From contig NZ_NCSM01000011.1 in NCBI RefSeq assembly GCF_002224125.1, forward strand, positions 124,001 to 188,000: DNA of 64,000 nucleotides, given 5' to 3'. Positions 35,158-44,056 of this stretch are shown piece by piece (positions within the stretch are counted from its first letter, which is position 1; every line of letters begins with the position of its first letter). A program made the translations under genes and the position numbers. Origin of the DNA: Streptomyces sp. NBS 14/10. Its GTDB lineage: Bacteria; Actinomycetota; Actinomycetes; Streptomycetales; Streptomycetaceae. Below the pieces are notes generated by a model that searched no databases, was not told the origin of the DNA, and worked only from the letters and a program-made list of their open reading frames with translations.

Positions 35158-35975
35158 TGCGTAACACCACTCTGGGCACCCGCGGACCGCAGGTCGGCGT
35201 CATCGGCCTGGGCACCATGGGAATGAGTTTCCTCTACGACATGGCCGCCCCACGTGACGAAGCGACATCCATCTCCGTCATACACCAAGCCCTCGACCTG
35301 GCGTGACTTTGATCGACACCGCTGACGTCTACGGTCCCTACACCAACGAGGAACTCGTCGGCCGGGCCCTGACCGGCCGGCGCGACAGTGCGGTGCTGGC
35401 CACGAAGGTCGGCCGGGTGGTCGTCGACCCCACCGGCGGCCCCGACAACCTCCCGGTCCTCGCCGGCGACGGCCGTCCCGAGCACATCCGTGCCTCCATC
35501 GACGCCAGCCTGCGCCGCTTGGGCACCGACCATGTCGACCTCTACCAGCTCCACCGCGCCGACCCCCAGGTCCCCATCGAGGAAACCTGGGGTGCCATGG
35601 CCGAAGCCGTCGCCGCAGGCAAGGCCCGCCACCTGGGCCTGTCCGAGGTCACCGCCGAGCAGATCCAGCGCGCTCAGGCCGTGCACCCGGTCACCACCGT
35701 GCAGTCCGAGTTCTCCCTGTGGACCCGCGACGTCCAGGCCGAGGTCCTGCCGTACTGCCGGCAGCACGGTATCGGCCTCCTGCCGTACTCACCTCTGGGC
35801 CGCGGCTTCCTCGCCGGCCGATTCGCCTCCTTCGACCAACTGCCGCGCAACGACCACCGGCGACGTCTACCGCGCTTCCAGCAGGACAACCTGCGGGCCA
35901 ACCTCGCCATCGCCACCAAGGTTCGCGAGGTCGCCGACCGGATCGAAGCCACCCCCGCACAGGTCTCCCTCTCCC
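35158..35975 (+). pseudogene. aldo/keto reductase, frameshifted and 3'-truncated
   Basis: The N-terminal part MRNTTLGTRGPQVGVIGLGTMGMS reads to HQALDLA and stops at 35306; the protein continues in another frame as [23 protein letters not shown]. One G seems to be missing at about 35300 ([11 protein letters not shown] is expected). Homology then runs through [16 protein letters not shown] and [13 protein letters not shown] but ends at about 35975 at TPAQVSL, losing roughly the last 60 residues. Two independent lesions argue for real decay, not a read error. Confidence 0.8.
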
Positions 35976-36138
35976 CTTTACGAGCCCGCGAGGCGGTGGC
36001 AAGGTCGATGAAGTGGTCGGAGCGAAAACGATCGGAATTGTTTTTCGAATGTCATCGATATTCCGTGTTCCACACAGCGGAGGCAAGACAGCGTTCACGC
36101 CCGCACTCGCCCCTTAACCCCTCTACTGAGAAGCCAAC

Positions 36139-37154
36139 ATGCGCGCAACCATGATCTACGCACCCGGTGACATCCGGGTGGAGAACCTTCCCGACCCCAA
36201 GATCGTCAACTCCACCGACGCCGTCATACGCACCGTCGCGGCCTGCGTCTGCGGCTCGGACCTGTGGGACTACCGCGGCATCAACCCGGTCACCGAGCCG
36301 CACCCGATCGGCCATGAGTACGTCGGCATCGTCGAGGAGGTCGGCAGCGACGTATCGACCGTCAAGCCCGGGCAGTTCGTCATCGGCTCCTTCTTCGCCT
36401 CCGACAACACCTGCCCGATCTGCCGGGCCGGCTACCACACCTCCTGCCCGCACCGGGAGTTCGTGGGCGGCTGCCAGGCCGAGTACGTACGCATCCCGCT
36501 GACCGACGGCACCCTGGTCGCCACGCCCGAGCAGTCGGCGGACGGCCTGGTCCCGAGCCTGCTGGCCCTGTCCGACGTGAGGGCACCGGCTGGTACGCCG
36601 CCAAGGCGGCCGAGGTCCGGCTCGGGTCCACCGCGGTCGTCGTCGGCGACGGCGCGGTCGGTCTGTCCGGCGTCATCGCCGCCAAGGAGCTCGGTGCCGA
36701 GCGCATCATCGCCATGAGCCGACACGAGTCCCGGCAGAAGCTGGCCCTGGAGTTCGGCGCGACCGACATCGTCACCGAGCGCGGCGAGGCAGGCGTCGCC
36801 CGTGTGAAGGAACTGACCGGCGGCATCGGCGCCGACTCGGTCCTGGAGTGCGTGGGCACCCCGGAGTCGATGCAGCAGGTGCTGCTCTCCACCCGCCCCG
36901 GCGGCAACGTGGGCTTCGTCGGCGTCCCGCACGGTGTGGCGATCGACGGCGAGCAGCTCTTCTACTCCCACGTCGGCCTGCGCGGCGGCCCGGCCCCGGT
37001 ACGCGGCTATCTGCCCGATCTGATCCAGCGGGTCTTCGACGGCCGTATCAATCCCGGCAAGGTCTTCGACCTCACCCTGCCCCTGGACGAGGTCGCTGAG
37101 GGCTACAAGGCCATGGACGAGCGCCGCGCCATCAAGGCTCTGCTGCGTCCCTGA
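36139..37154 (+). pseudogene. Zn-dependent alcohol dehydrogenase, frameshifted
   Basis: Medium-chain dehydrogenase. Zn ligands and catalytic motifs are present (CVCGSDLWDYRG, PIGHEYVG, CPICRAGYHTSC). The frame breaks after LLALSDV at about 36580; adding one T restores GTGWYAAKAAEVRLGSTAVVVGDGAVGLSG and the rest to the stop at 37154. A single-base deletion is the only lesion seen, so a sequencing error or very recent loss is possible. It belongs with the oxidoreductase group. Confidence 0.82.
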
Positions 37155-37286
37155 CCTTCCCCGAGAGGGCGCAGCAGTACGGCGGTTCGGTGGAGGTGAT
37201 GCGCCAACCCCGGGTGAATGGCCTCATCCTTGAACACACGGACGGCGACACTCCGGTCCGTAAGGCCCCAAGGTTTCGGAGACATC

Positions 37287-37979
37287 ATGAGCACCATTGC
37301 CATCATCGGCGCCGGCCCCGGTCTCGGCGCCGCCGTCGCGCGCCGCTTCGGCCGCGAGGACTACGGCATCGCCCTCATCTCCCGCGACCAGGACCGGCTC
37401 GACGCGCTGGCCGCCGAGCTCGGCGAGGAGTGCGAGGAGTGCGAGGAGGGCGAGCAGGGCGTGACCGCGCGGGGCTTCGCCGCCGACGTACGCGACCCGA
37501 ACGCCCTCACCGCCGCCCTGGACGCGGCGGCCGCGGCCCTCGGCCCCATCGAGGTCCTGCAGTACAGCCCGGTCCCGCACAAGGACTTCATGCGTCCGGT
37601 CCTCGAGACGACCGCCGACGATGTCGTCGGCCCGGTCGAGTTCTCCGTCTACGGCCCCGTCACCGCCGTTCGGAACGTGCTGCCGGGCATGCGCGCCCTG
37701 GGGCGCGGCACCGTCCTGTTCGTCAACGGCGGTACCGCCGTCGTGCCCCACCCCGACCGCGCGGGCACGTCGATCGCGTTCGCGGCGGAGAGCGCGTACG
37801 GCCGACTGCTGCACGACACGCTCGCGGCCGAGGGCATCCACGTGGCGCAGCTGATCATCCCTGGCGCGATCATCCCCGGTCACGACAAGAAGGACCCGGC
37901 CATTCTGGCGGACACCCTGTGGAACCTGCACCAGGAGCGGAACGGTTTCCGGCACTTCGCCGACGACCTGGACTCCTGA
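37287..37979 (+). CDS. SDR-fold NAD(P)-binding protein
   Basis: A 230-residue Rossmann protein beginning MSTIAIIGAGPGLGAAVARRFG (GxGxxG-type motif). No YxxxK is evident in the FAAESAYGRLLHDTLAAEG region, which is typical of this small, atypical SDR group. A Glu/Cys-rich loop (ECEECEEGEQG) comes from a 9-bp in-frame tandem repeat at about 37424-37460. GGAGAC precedes ATG 37287. It ends the rightward oxidoreductase set and converges on the kinase gene, three bases away. Confidence 0.82.
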   Translation: MSTIAIIGAGPGLGAAVARRFGREDYGIALISRDQDRLDALAAELGEECEECEEGEQGVTARGFAADVRDPNALTAALDAAAAALGPIEVLQYSPVPHKDFMRPVLETTADDVVGPVEFSVYGPVTAVRNVLPGMRALGRGTVLFVNGGTAVVPHPDRAGTSIAFAAESAYGRLLHDTLAAEGIHVAQLIIPGAIIPGHDKKDPAILADTLWNLHQERNGFRHFADDLDS

Positions 37980-37982
37980 GCC

Positions 37983-38918
37983 TCAGACCAGGTTCGTCCA
38001 GGGCTCCGGCGGCGTCGAGGCGAAGAAGCGCAGGAGCCCGAGAAGTCGACTGGTCGGCGGTGCGGTCCAGTGGCGCTCGCCGGGCTTGGGGACGGGATGC
38101 AGCAGACGGCCGAGGGCCCAGGTGAGGTGGAACCAGAGCACACGCGCCTCCCACGAGCCGACTTCCGCCGGAGTTCCCTCGCCGCTTCCTTGCCGATATC
38201 CCTCGAGCATGGCGGGAATGCCGGTCAACGGGGTCTTGGCGAACTCGATCGCCGGGTCGGCCCACTGGGCGTCCCCCCAGTCCACGATGCCGGTGAGAGC
38301 AGGCGCGCTCCGGGAGACGAGCAGGTTCTGCGGGGCGATGTCGCCGTGCACCAGGACCCGGGGCTTGTCCGTGGGCAGGTACGCCGAGAGCCGGTCGAAC
38401 CAGTCAGTGAGCCAGCGCGAAGCCTCGATGTCGATCCAGCCTTTTACGAAGAGGCGGTCCACCAGGGCTCGGGGGTCTCCGCCGCCATCGTCTTCGGGGA
38501 CGGCCGACAGACCGGGTTCCGCGCTCGCGGAGAGCCGATGGAGCGTGGCAAGTTCCCGCCCCGCCTGCTGGAAGACGGTATTCGCCTCCGCGCGGGGCAG
38601 TTGGGCCTGCGCGAGATCAGTTCCCGGTGCCCGGACAAGGACCATGTACGGCATATCGGCCATGGACCGGGTGTCATCGAACGTGACGACATCGGGAGTG
38701 CGCACGCCGGCTCGCCGTACGGCAGGGATGACCAGGGCTTCCTTGACCAGGTCGGCCACGAAACGCTCGGCCCGCGGGATACGCAGCACCAGATCGTCCC
38801 CGAGATGGAAAACATGGTTCGCTCCACCCGGAGGGGCCGCCCGCACCTCCTCGATATCGACACCGTGCCGGGCGGCGATGGCGGCCAGTGTCTCGCGACT
38901 CGGCTCGTAGTCATCCAT
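37983..38918 (-). CDS. aminoglycoside-phosphotransferase-like kinase
   Basis: A 311-residue APH/choline-kinase-fold protein. Catalytic loop HGDIAPQNLL (residues 191-200) and metal-binding DWGD at 213-216. ATG 38918 (MDDYEPSRETLAA) starts the fold. Substrates of this family range from aminoglycosides and macrolides to sugars, so resistance cannot be claimed. It is divergent from the oxygenase pair, across a short region with hexanucleotide repeats. Confidence 0.85.
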   Translation of the reverse strand: MDDYEPSRETLAAIAARHGVDIEEVRAAPPGGANHVFHLGDDLVLRIPRAERFVADLVKEALVIPAVRRAGVRTPDVVTFDDTRSMADMPYMVLVRAPGTDLAQAQLPRAEANTVFQQAGRELATLHRLSASAEPGLSAVPEDDGGGDPRALVDRLFVKGWIDIEASRWLTDWFDRLSAYLPTDKPRVLVHGDIAPQNLLVSRSAPALTGIVDWGDAQWADPAIEFAKTPLTGIPAMLEGYRQGSGEGTPAEVGSWEARVLWFHLTWALGRLLHPVPKPGERHWTAPPTSRLLGLLRFFASTPPEPWTNLV

Positions 38919-38959
38919 GGTCGAGCATGCTGACATGACCGGGCGGGTGCGCTCCGCCC

Positions 38960-39002
38960 CTTTTCCGGAGCCGGAGCCGGTGCCGGAACCGGAGCCGGAC
39001 CC
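38960..39002. repeat. hexanucleotide microrepeat
   Basis: Six or seven variants of GAGCCG/CCGGAG in tandem lie 40-80 bases upstream of the kinase start, in the divergent region before the oxygenase gene. It is probably a slippage product. A role in promoter spacing cannot be excluded. Confidence 0.6.
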
Positions 39003-39136
39003 TGGAACGTGTTGTCCGAATGCCGCCAGCATCCGGCCGGGACGGACGCGATGCTCGGATACGAACCAGGGGTGGCCCGCAGCGAGGCGATCGCCGGGTT
39101 CGACATCCACCCGCGCCGTCCCAGGAAAGACCCTTC

Positions 39137-39928
39137 ATGAACCAGCTCACCCCCGCCGCCGACACCACCGCCCTGTTCTCCCCTGCCGAGGCGGGCGGTG
39201 CGGCACCGAGCATCCTTCCCACCGCGGGGCTCGCGGCGCTCTCCAAGCTCAACTGGGAAGAGCTGTATGCGCAGCTGAACGAGGAGGGCGTGGCGGTCAC
39301 CCCGCCACTCCTCTCACCCGCTCAGTGTCAGGAGATCATCGACTCGTTCGACAAACCCGGCCTGTTCCGCTCCACTGTGGTCATGCAGCGGTACCAGTTC
39401 GGCCGCGGCGTCTACAAGTACTACACCGACCCGGCCACCGTCCCGCTGATCCAGACCCTGCGCGAGCGGCTGTATCCGCCGATGGCGTGGATGGCCAACC
39501 GGTGGGCGCCGCAGTTGAACGAACGTACCTTCCCCACCGCGCTGGAAAAGCTGCTGGCCGAATGCGCGGACAACGGACAGCACCGCTCGACCCCGCTGCT
39601 CCTGCGGTACGGCCCCGGCGACTACGCCTGCCTCCACCAGGACATCTACGGCGACATCGTCTTCCCGCTGCAGATCGCCATCATGCTCAACCAGCCCGGC
39701 GAGGACTTCACCGGCGGCGAGAACGTCTTCGTCGAACAACGGCCCCGGTTCCAGTCGCGGGCGATCGTCGTCAAGCCCCGGCTCGGCCAGGGAATGATCT
39801 TCCCCGTACGGCACCGCCCGGTCCGCGGCAAGAGCGGCTTCCGCCGCCACCCGATGCGCCACGGCACCAACGCCGTCGAGACCGGACACCGCAACACCCT
39901 CGGCATCATCTTCCACAACGCCCGCTGA
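39137..39928 (+). CDS. Fe(II)/2-oxoglutarate oxygenase, PF09859-like (copy 1)
   Basis: A 263-residue jelly-roll dioxygenase of the family annotated as acting on damaged nucleic acid (Oxygenase-NA). The iron pair is His167-x-Asp169 in LHQDIYG. A likely distal His is His226 in FPVRHRPVRG, with Arg about ten residues on; His242 in MRHG is an alternative. GGAAAGA precedes ATG 39137. It is followed after 58 bases by a paralogue. Function for the host is unknown; DNA-damage repair by oxidative demethylation is the family proposal. Confidence 0.85.
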   Translation: MNQLTPAADTTALFSPAEAGGAAPSILPTAGLAALSKLNWEELYAQLNEEGVAVTPPLLSPAQCQEIIDSFDKPGLFRSTVVMQRYQFGRGVYKYYTDPATVPLIQTLRERLYPPMAWMANRWAPQLNERTFPTALEKLLAECADNGQHRSTPLLLRYGPGDYACLHQDIYGDIVFPLQIAIMLNQPGEDFTGGENVFVEQRPRFQSRAIVVKPRLGQGMIFPVRHRPVRGKSGFRRHPMRHGTNAVETGHRNTLGIIFHNAR

Positions 39929-39986
39929 TCCCCCCGCCCGCATCGGAACGCCGGAACGCCACGCGCTCGCAGCAAGGACCCTCACC

Positions 39987-40718
39987 ATGAGCCAGACCAC
40001 CCGACCCGCCAGCCCGGTCGTCGACAGCATCGCCCAGTGCGACTGGGCAGCGCTGACCGACGAGTTGGGCGAGTACGGCAGCGCCCTGACGGACCGGCTG
40101 CTCACTGCCGCCGAATGCCGCGAGATCGCCGCGCTGTACCACGAGCCCGGCCACTTCCGTACGACCGTCGACATGGCGCGTCACCGCTTCGGCTCCGGCC
40201 AGTACCGCTATTTCACCCATGACCTGCCCAAGGTCGTACGGGAGTTGCGCGAGGCGTTCTACCCCCAGCTCCTTCCCATCGCCCGCGACTGGGCGGCCAA
40301 GCTCGGCCGTCCCGCCCCGTGGCCGGACACGCTTCAGGAGTGGGTGGCCATGTGCCACGAGGCCGGGCAGTCCAAGTCCGCGCAGATCCTGCTGCGGTAC
40401 GGCCCCGGTGACTGGAACGCGCTGCACCGGGACGTGTTCGGCGAGATGGTCTTCCCGCTTCAGGTGGTCATCGGCCTGGACGCGCCCGGAGTGGATTTCA
40501 CCGGCGGGGAGTTCCTGATGACCGAGCAGCGGCCCCGCGCCCAGTCGAGAGGTTCGTCCACCACTCTGCTCCAGGGACACGGGCTGGTGTTCACCACCCG
40601 CGACCGGCCGGTCGCCACCAAGCGGGGGTGGGCCAAGGGGCCGATGCGGCACGGTGTGAGCACCGTCCGCTCCGGCCATCGGCACACCCTCGGCCTCGTC
40701 TTCCACGACGCGGCATGA
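39987..40718 (+). CDS. Fe(II)/2-oxoglutarate oxygenase, PF09859-like (copy 2)
   Basis: A 243-residue paralogue of the gene before it, sharing RYGPGD, HRDVFGE, FTGGE, TEQRPR and the C-terminal RHTLGLVFHDA. The HxD pair is His147 and Asp149. The position equal to His226 of copy 1 is Asp206 (TTRDRPV), so the third iron ligand may be altered if that His is the ligand. It has a shorter N-terminus. The pair probably arose by an old duplication, since identity is only moderate. Confidence 0.85.
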   Translation: MSQTTRPASPVVDSIAQCDWAALTDELGEYGSALTDRLLTAAECREIAALYHEPGHFRTTVDMARHRFGSGQYRYFTHDLPKVVRELREAFYPQLLPIARDWAAKLGRPAPWPDTLQEWVAMCHEAGQSKSAQILLRYGPGDWNALHRDVFGEMVFPLQVVIGLDAPGVDFTGGEFLMTEQRPRAQSRGSSTTLLQGHGLVFTTRDRPVATKRGWAKGPMRHGVSTVRSGHRHTLGLVFHDAA

Positions 40719-40858
40719 GACCACGGCGAGCGCAAGCGGGTACCGAAAACGAAATTCCGGCAAAGCCGGGAACAAGTCCCGCAGTCCGCCTAAATCCAGA
40801 TCACTGGGTTCTGCTGAACTCCGCGCGGCATAAGATGGTTTGAGGAAGTAAAAGAGAC

Positions 40859-40892
40859 CAAAGATTTGCGCGGCCCTTCGCCTATCTTTGGC
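40859..40892. promoter_or_regulatory. inverted repeat ending at the C-S lyase start
   Basis: Perfect 8-bp arms CCAAAGAT and ATCTTTGG with an 18-base spacer end two bases before ATG 40895. The surrounding 170 bases are unusually AT-rich, with a TAAGAT box at about 40842. It could be an operator or an mRNA hairpin hiding the start. Confidence 0.5.
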
Positions 40893-40894
40893 CC

Positions 40895-42076
40895 ATGGAG
40901 ATCATGCCGCGCGACCTCGTCGCCCCTCGTGTTGCCAATCCGCTGTGTCAGCTCTCTTTGGAGCAGCTACGGAGGCGTACGAGCCTGAAATGGCGGACGT
41001 ACCCGGAGGACGTGCTGCCACTGTGGGTCGCCGAAATGGATGTTCCCCTGGCCGAGCCCGTCGCCCAGGCGATCCTGGACGCGGTGGCGCTGGGCGATAC
41101 CGGCTACCCGACCGGGCGGGGGTACGCCGAGGCGCTGGCCAAGTTCGCCGGCGAGCGGTGGGACTGGGACGGGCTCGCGCTGGAGCGTACGGCCATCGTG
41201 CCGGATGTGATGCTGGGCATCGTCGAGATGCTGAAACTGGTGTCCGGACCGGGTGATCCGGTGATCGTCAACTCTCCGGTGTACCCGCCGTTCTACCAGC
41301 TCCTCGAGAACCTGGGCCGGCCGATCATCGAGGCTCCGCTCGGCGCGGACGACCGGCTCGACCCAGCCGTACTGGAGGGCGCCTTCGACCGCGCCCGCGA
41401 GGGCGGTGGCCGACCCGTGTATCTGCTGTGCAGCCCGCACAATCCGACCGGCACCGTGCACACCGCCGACGAGTTGGCGGACGTGGCGGCACTGGCGCGG
41501 ACGGGTGGCGTACGGGTCGTCGTCGACGAGATACACGCCCCGATCGTGGCGGCGGGCACGACATTCGTCCCGTACCTGAGCGTGCCCGGCTCGGCGAGCG
41601 GGCTGTCGCTGATGTCGGCGTCCAAGGCGTGGAACCTGGCCGGGCTCAAGGCCGCCCTGGCCATCGCCGGCCCCGCTGCGGCCGACGATCTCGACCGCCT
41701 TCCCGAAGCGATCGGGCACCCCAGCCATATCGGGATCATCGCCCACACCGCCGCGCTGCGGGACGGTGGCGACTGGCTCGACTCCCTGCTCGCCGGCGTC
41801 GACGACAACCGCCGGCTGCTGGCCGACCTGCTGGCCGAACATCTGCCCGCCGTGCGCTACGCCCCGGGCCAGGCCACCTACCTGGCCTGGCTGGACTGCC
41901 GCGGCCTGGGTCTGCGCGACGACCCGGCCGCCGTGTTCCTGGAGCGCGGCCGCGTCGCCCTGAGCTCCGGCATCCCCTTCGGCACCGGCGGCGCCGGCTT
42001 CGTCCGGCTGAACCTGGCCGCCTCACCCGAACTGCTCACCGAGGCGGTACGGCGGATGGCCGCCGCGCTCGACTGA
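40895..42076 (+). CDS. MalY/PatB-type aminotransferase (cystathionine beta-lyase-like)
   Basis: A 393-residue PLP fold-type I enzyme of the MalY/PatB C-S lyase group. PLP Lys in [14 protein letters not shown], Asp in VVDEIHAPI, opening block [20 protein letters not shown]. Starts ATG 40895 and ATG 40904 are both possible; the second has GGAG only three bases ahead. Likely reaction: beta-elimination of cystathionine or a Cys conjugate to a thiol, pyruvate and ammonia. An inverted repeat lies directly upstream. Confidence 0.88.
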   Translation: MEIMPRDLVAPRVANPLCQLSLEQLRRRTSLKWRTYPEDVLPLWVAEMDVPLAEPVAQAILDAVALGDTGYPTGRGYAEALAKFAGERWDWDGLALERTAIVPDVMLGIVEMLKLVSGPGDPVIVNSPVYPPFYQLLENLGRPIIEAPLGADDRLDPAVLEGAFDRAREGGGRPVYLLCSPHNPTGTVHTADELADVAALARTGGVRVVVDEIHAPIVAAGTTFVPYLSVPGSASGLSLMSASKAWNLAGLKAALAIAGPAAADDLDRLPEAIGHPSHIGIIAHTAALRDGGDWLDSLLAGVDDNRRLLADLLAEHLPAVRYAPGQATYLAWLDCRGLGLRDDPAAVFLERGRVALSSGIPFGTGGAGFVRLNLAASPELLTEAVRRMAAALD

Positions 42077-42085
42077 CCGGGAGCC

Positions 42086-42697
42086 TCAGGCGGTGATGGC
42101 CGTGCCGAGGACGGTCATCACGGCCACCGACCGGGTCTCGCACAGGTGCTTGAGGGCCGCGGCGAAGGAATAGCAGTCGAAAAGCGCTGAATGCTCCTTC
42201 CCTTCCGCGGGCTTGGGAAGGTCGAGCACCTGCCACAGGCGGCCGACGTTGGCTTTTTCCGTCTCCGGTGCGACGGTGTTCAGCCAGGGGCGGATATTCA
42301 GGAAATGCGCACCGAGGAACCCGTTCTTGACCTCTTCCCCTCTGGCTCGCGCCCAGCCCACGTTCTCCCCGAGAACGACCATGTCGTTACCGTAGGAAAG
42401 CACCGACTGCCCCCGGCAGAATCCGAGGAAGTCACCGAGTGCTTCCGCCGCGGATCCACCTTCCCGGTCCACCGTCTCCTGGTCGATTCCGGTCAACTCG
42501 GTGAAGTAGGACGACAGCCGCGGATTGACCACAGGCCGTACCAGTGCCTCGTACTCCTCGACGACGGAAAAGTCCTCACGCAGGCGCAACGCACCGATCT
42601 GCACAATCTCACGAAGCTGTCCCGGCGCCCCCCAGTCCTGCTCAAGCGCCCCCTGCCATGTCGTGAATTCAAGGTCGAACACAACGAACGTGGACAC
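42086..42697 (-). CDS. DEDD-type 3'-5' exonuclease
   Basis: A 203-residue exonuclease of the DnaQ/ERI-1-like fold. Motif I is FDLEF (Asp8, Glu10); motif II is in LSYGNDM; motif III, HSALFDCYS, carries His and Asp of the DEDDh class. GTG 42697 follows GAGGGAGACC. Base composition is slightly lower in GC than its neighbours. It converges with the C-S lyase, ten bases apart. The substrate may be RNA or DNA. Confidence 0.85.
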   Translation of the reverse strand: MSTFVVFDLEFTTWQGALEQDWGAPGQLREIVQIGALRLREDFSVVEEYEALVRPVVNPRLSSYFTELTGIDQETVDREGGSAAEALGDFLGFCRGQSVLSYGNDMVVLGENVGWARARGEEVKNGFLGAHFLNIRPWLNTVAPETEKANVGRLWQVLDLPKPAEGKEHSALFDCYSFAAALKHLCETRSVAVMTVLGTAITA

Positions 42698-42753
42698 AAC
42701 GGGTCTCCCTCTCGTACAAGTCGACGCAAGGCTATCGCCGCTCCGGCCTCGGC

Positions 42754-43347
42754 TCACCGCGTCGTGAGATCCGGTCGTGGCGCCCGCCCCGACAGCTCAA
42801 GCACCTCATCGACCGACCACTGGTCGTAGACGTGCTCGCCGTACTTGGCGGCGACGACGCGGCCATCGCTCGCGATCAGGAAGTCGGCGGGAAGGCCGAG
42901 CCGGCCGCCGTGCGGCCTGCCCGCCGGTCCGCGCTCCCGCCTGCGGACAATCGCCCACGCGCTGCGCAGGATCGCCCGGAGGATCGGCCCCCAGGCGCGG
43001 GGGCTCAGCAGCGAGCGGGGCGCCGACTCCACGCCGAACTCGGCGTACAGCCGCTTGTCGGGATCGGCGATGACGGCGAACGGCAGCTCGGCCGTGTGCT
43101 CCAGCAGTTCCTCGGCGGGCGAGTGGAAGACCACGACCTCGCGAACGCCGGCCGCCTCGATCTCATCGTGCCGCCGGACCACGGAGCGCAGATGCAGATT
43201 GCAGACCGGGCAGCCGGCGAAGCGCCGGAACTGCAGATGCACCAGCCGGTCGGGGGCAGGGACGGCGACCGACGGGCCGGTGACGGAAGCGAGGACACGG
43301 GGGCTGACGGCCGAGCCAGGCTCCAACGGCTCTCTGTTCATGGGCAT
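42754..43347 (-). CDS. thioredoxin-fold AhpC/TSA-like protein
   Basis: A 197-residue peroxiredoxin-like protein with a CxxC site (FAGCPVCNLHLR at about residues 43-54) and Prx-like2 features (VVVFHSPAEELLEHTAELPFAV). It likely reduces peroxides or acts as a thiol oxidoreductase in the cytosol. GAGGGG precedes ATG 43347; ATG 43341 is an alternative. Its start adjoins the 42-bp palindrome shared with the divergent TetR gene, so repression by that TetR is very likely. Confidence 0.87.
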   Translation of the reverse strand: MPMNREPLEPGSAVSPRVLASVTGPSVAVPAPDRLVHLQFRRFAGCPVCNLHLRSVVRRHDEIEAAGVREVVVFHSPAEELLEHTAELPFAVIADPDKRLYAEFGVESAPRSLLSPRAWGPILRAILRSAWAIVRRRERGPAGRPHGGRLGLPADFLIASDGRVVAAKYGEHVYDQWSVDEVLELSGRAPRPDLTTR

Positions 43348-43365
43348 TCGGGGATCCCCTCGTAA

Positions 43366-43407
43366 GCGTACGGCATACGCCTACGATCGTAAGCGTATGC
43401 CGTACGC
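43366..43407. promoter_or_regulatory. 42-bp near-perfect palindromic operator
   Basis: Outer arms GCGTACGGCATACGC (43366-43380) and GCGTATGCCGTACGC (43393-43407) are exact reverse complements, the centre TACGATCGTA is itself a palindrome, and only one base pair mismatches overall. Each 15-bp arm is also dyad-symmetric (GCGTA...TACGC), so it offers two tandem TetR sites plus a central dyad. Confidence 0.9.
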
Positions 43408-43418
43408 TGTCAAGCGCC

Positions 43419-44033
43419 ATGCCACGTCCCCGTTCACTCACACACGATCAGTTGGCCTCGGCCGCCCTCGCCGTCATCGACCGCGACGGGCTGGCCGGGC
43501 TCTCCATGCGCGCGGTCGCCAAGGAACTCGGTATGAGCACGATGGGGCTCTACCGGTACGTGGACGAGCGCGACGAACTCGAACGGCTCGTCGTCGAGTT
43601 CGTGCTCGGCGCCGTCGACACCGAACCGCCACCGCCGGAGGCACCCTGGGGCGAGCGCATCGAGGTCATGGTGCGGCGGCTGCGCGACACCTTGAGCGCC
43701 CATCCCACGGTCGTCCCGCTGACCGTCGCCCATCGGCACCGATCCCCGGGCGTGCTCCGCTGGTCGGAGACGGTGCTCGCCATCCTCATCGAGGCGGGCT
43801 TCGAAGGCGAACGACGGGTTGTCGCGCTGCGCGGCCTGCTCGCCTATGTGATCGGGGCCCTCCAGCTGGCCCACCTCGGCCCACTGTCCGGCGACGGCAC
43901 GGTCGCCATCTCCGCGCTGCGACCGACGGAGTTTCCACATATGGCCGAGACCGCGCGCGAGGCGCGGAACGTCGGCGCCGACCAGGAGTTCTTCGGTGGG
44001 CTGGCCGCGCTGCTGCGCGGCCTGAACACATGA
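43419..44033 (+). CDS. TetR/AcrR family regulator
   Basis: A 204-residue regulator. DNA-binding domain at residues 8-55 (LSMRAVAKELGMSTMGLYRYV) and a TetR_C_1-like ligand domain (LSAHPTVVPLTVAHRHRSPG). ATG 43419 lies 11 bases after the 42-bp palindrome, which suggests strong autorepression and co-control of the divergent thioredoxin-fold gene. It resembles regulators of drug or redox functions. Ligand unknown. Confidence 0.9.
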   Translation: MPRPRSLTHDQLASAALAVIDRDGLAGLSMRAVAKELGMSTMGLYRYVDERDELERLVVEFVLGAVDTEPPPPEAPWGERIEVMVRRLRDTLSAHPTVVPLTVAHRHRSPGVLRWSETVLAILIEAGFEGERRVVALRGLLAYVIGALQLAHLGPLSGDGTVAISALRPTEFPHMAETAREARNVGADQEFFGGLAALLRGLNT

Positions 44034-44056
44034 CGCCGGGGTACGACGCCGTCCGG

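Noticed and set aside
35290..36590. Programmed ribosomal frameshifting in the AKR and ADH genes
   Set aside because: No slippery heptamer or downstream structure at either break, and the AKR also lacks its 3' end, so mutation or read error is more likely.
37983..38918. Aminoglycoside resistance gene
   Set aside because: The APH fold is clear, but the family is too broad to assign an antibiotic, and no other resistance context is present.
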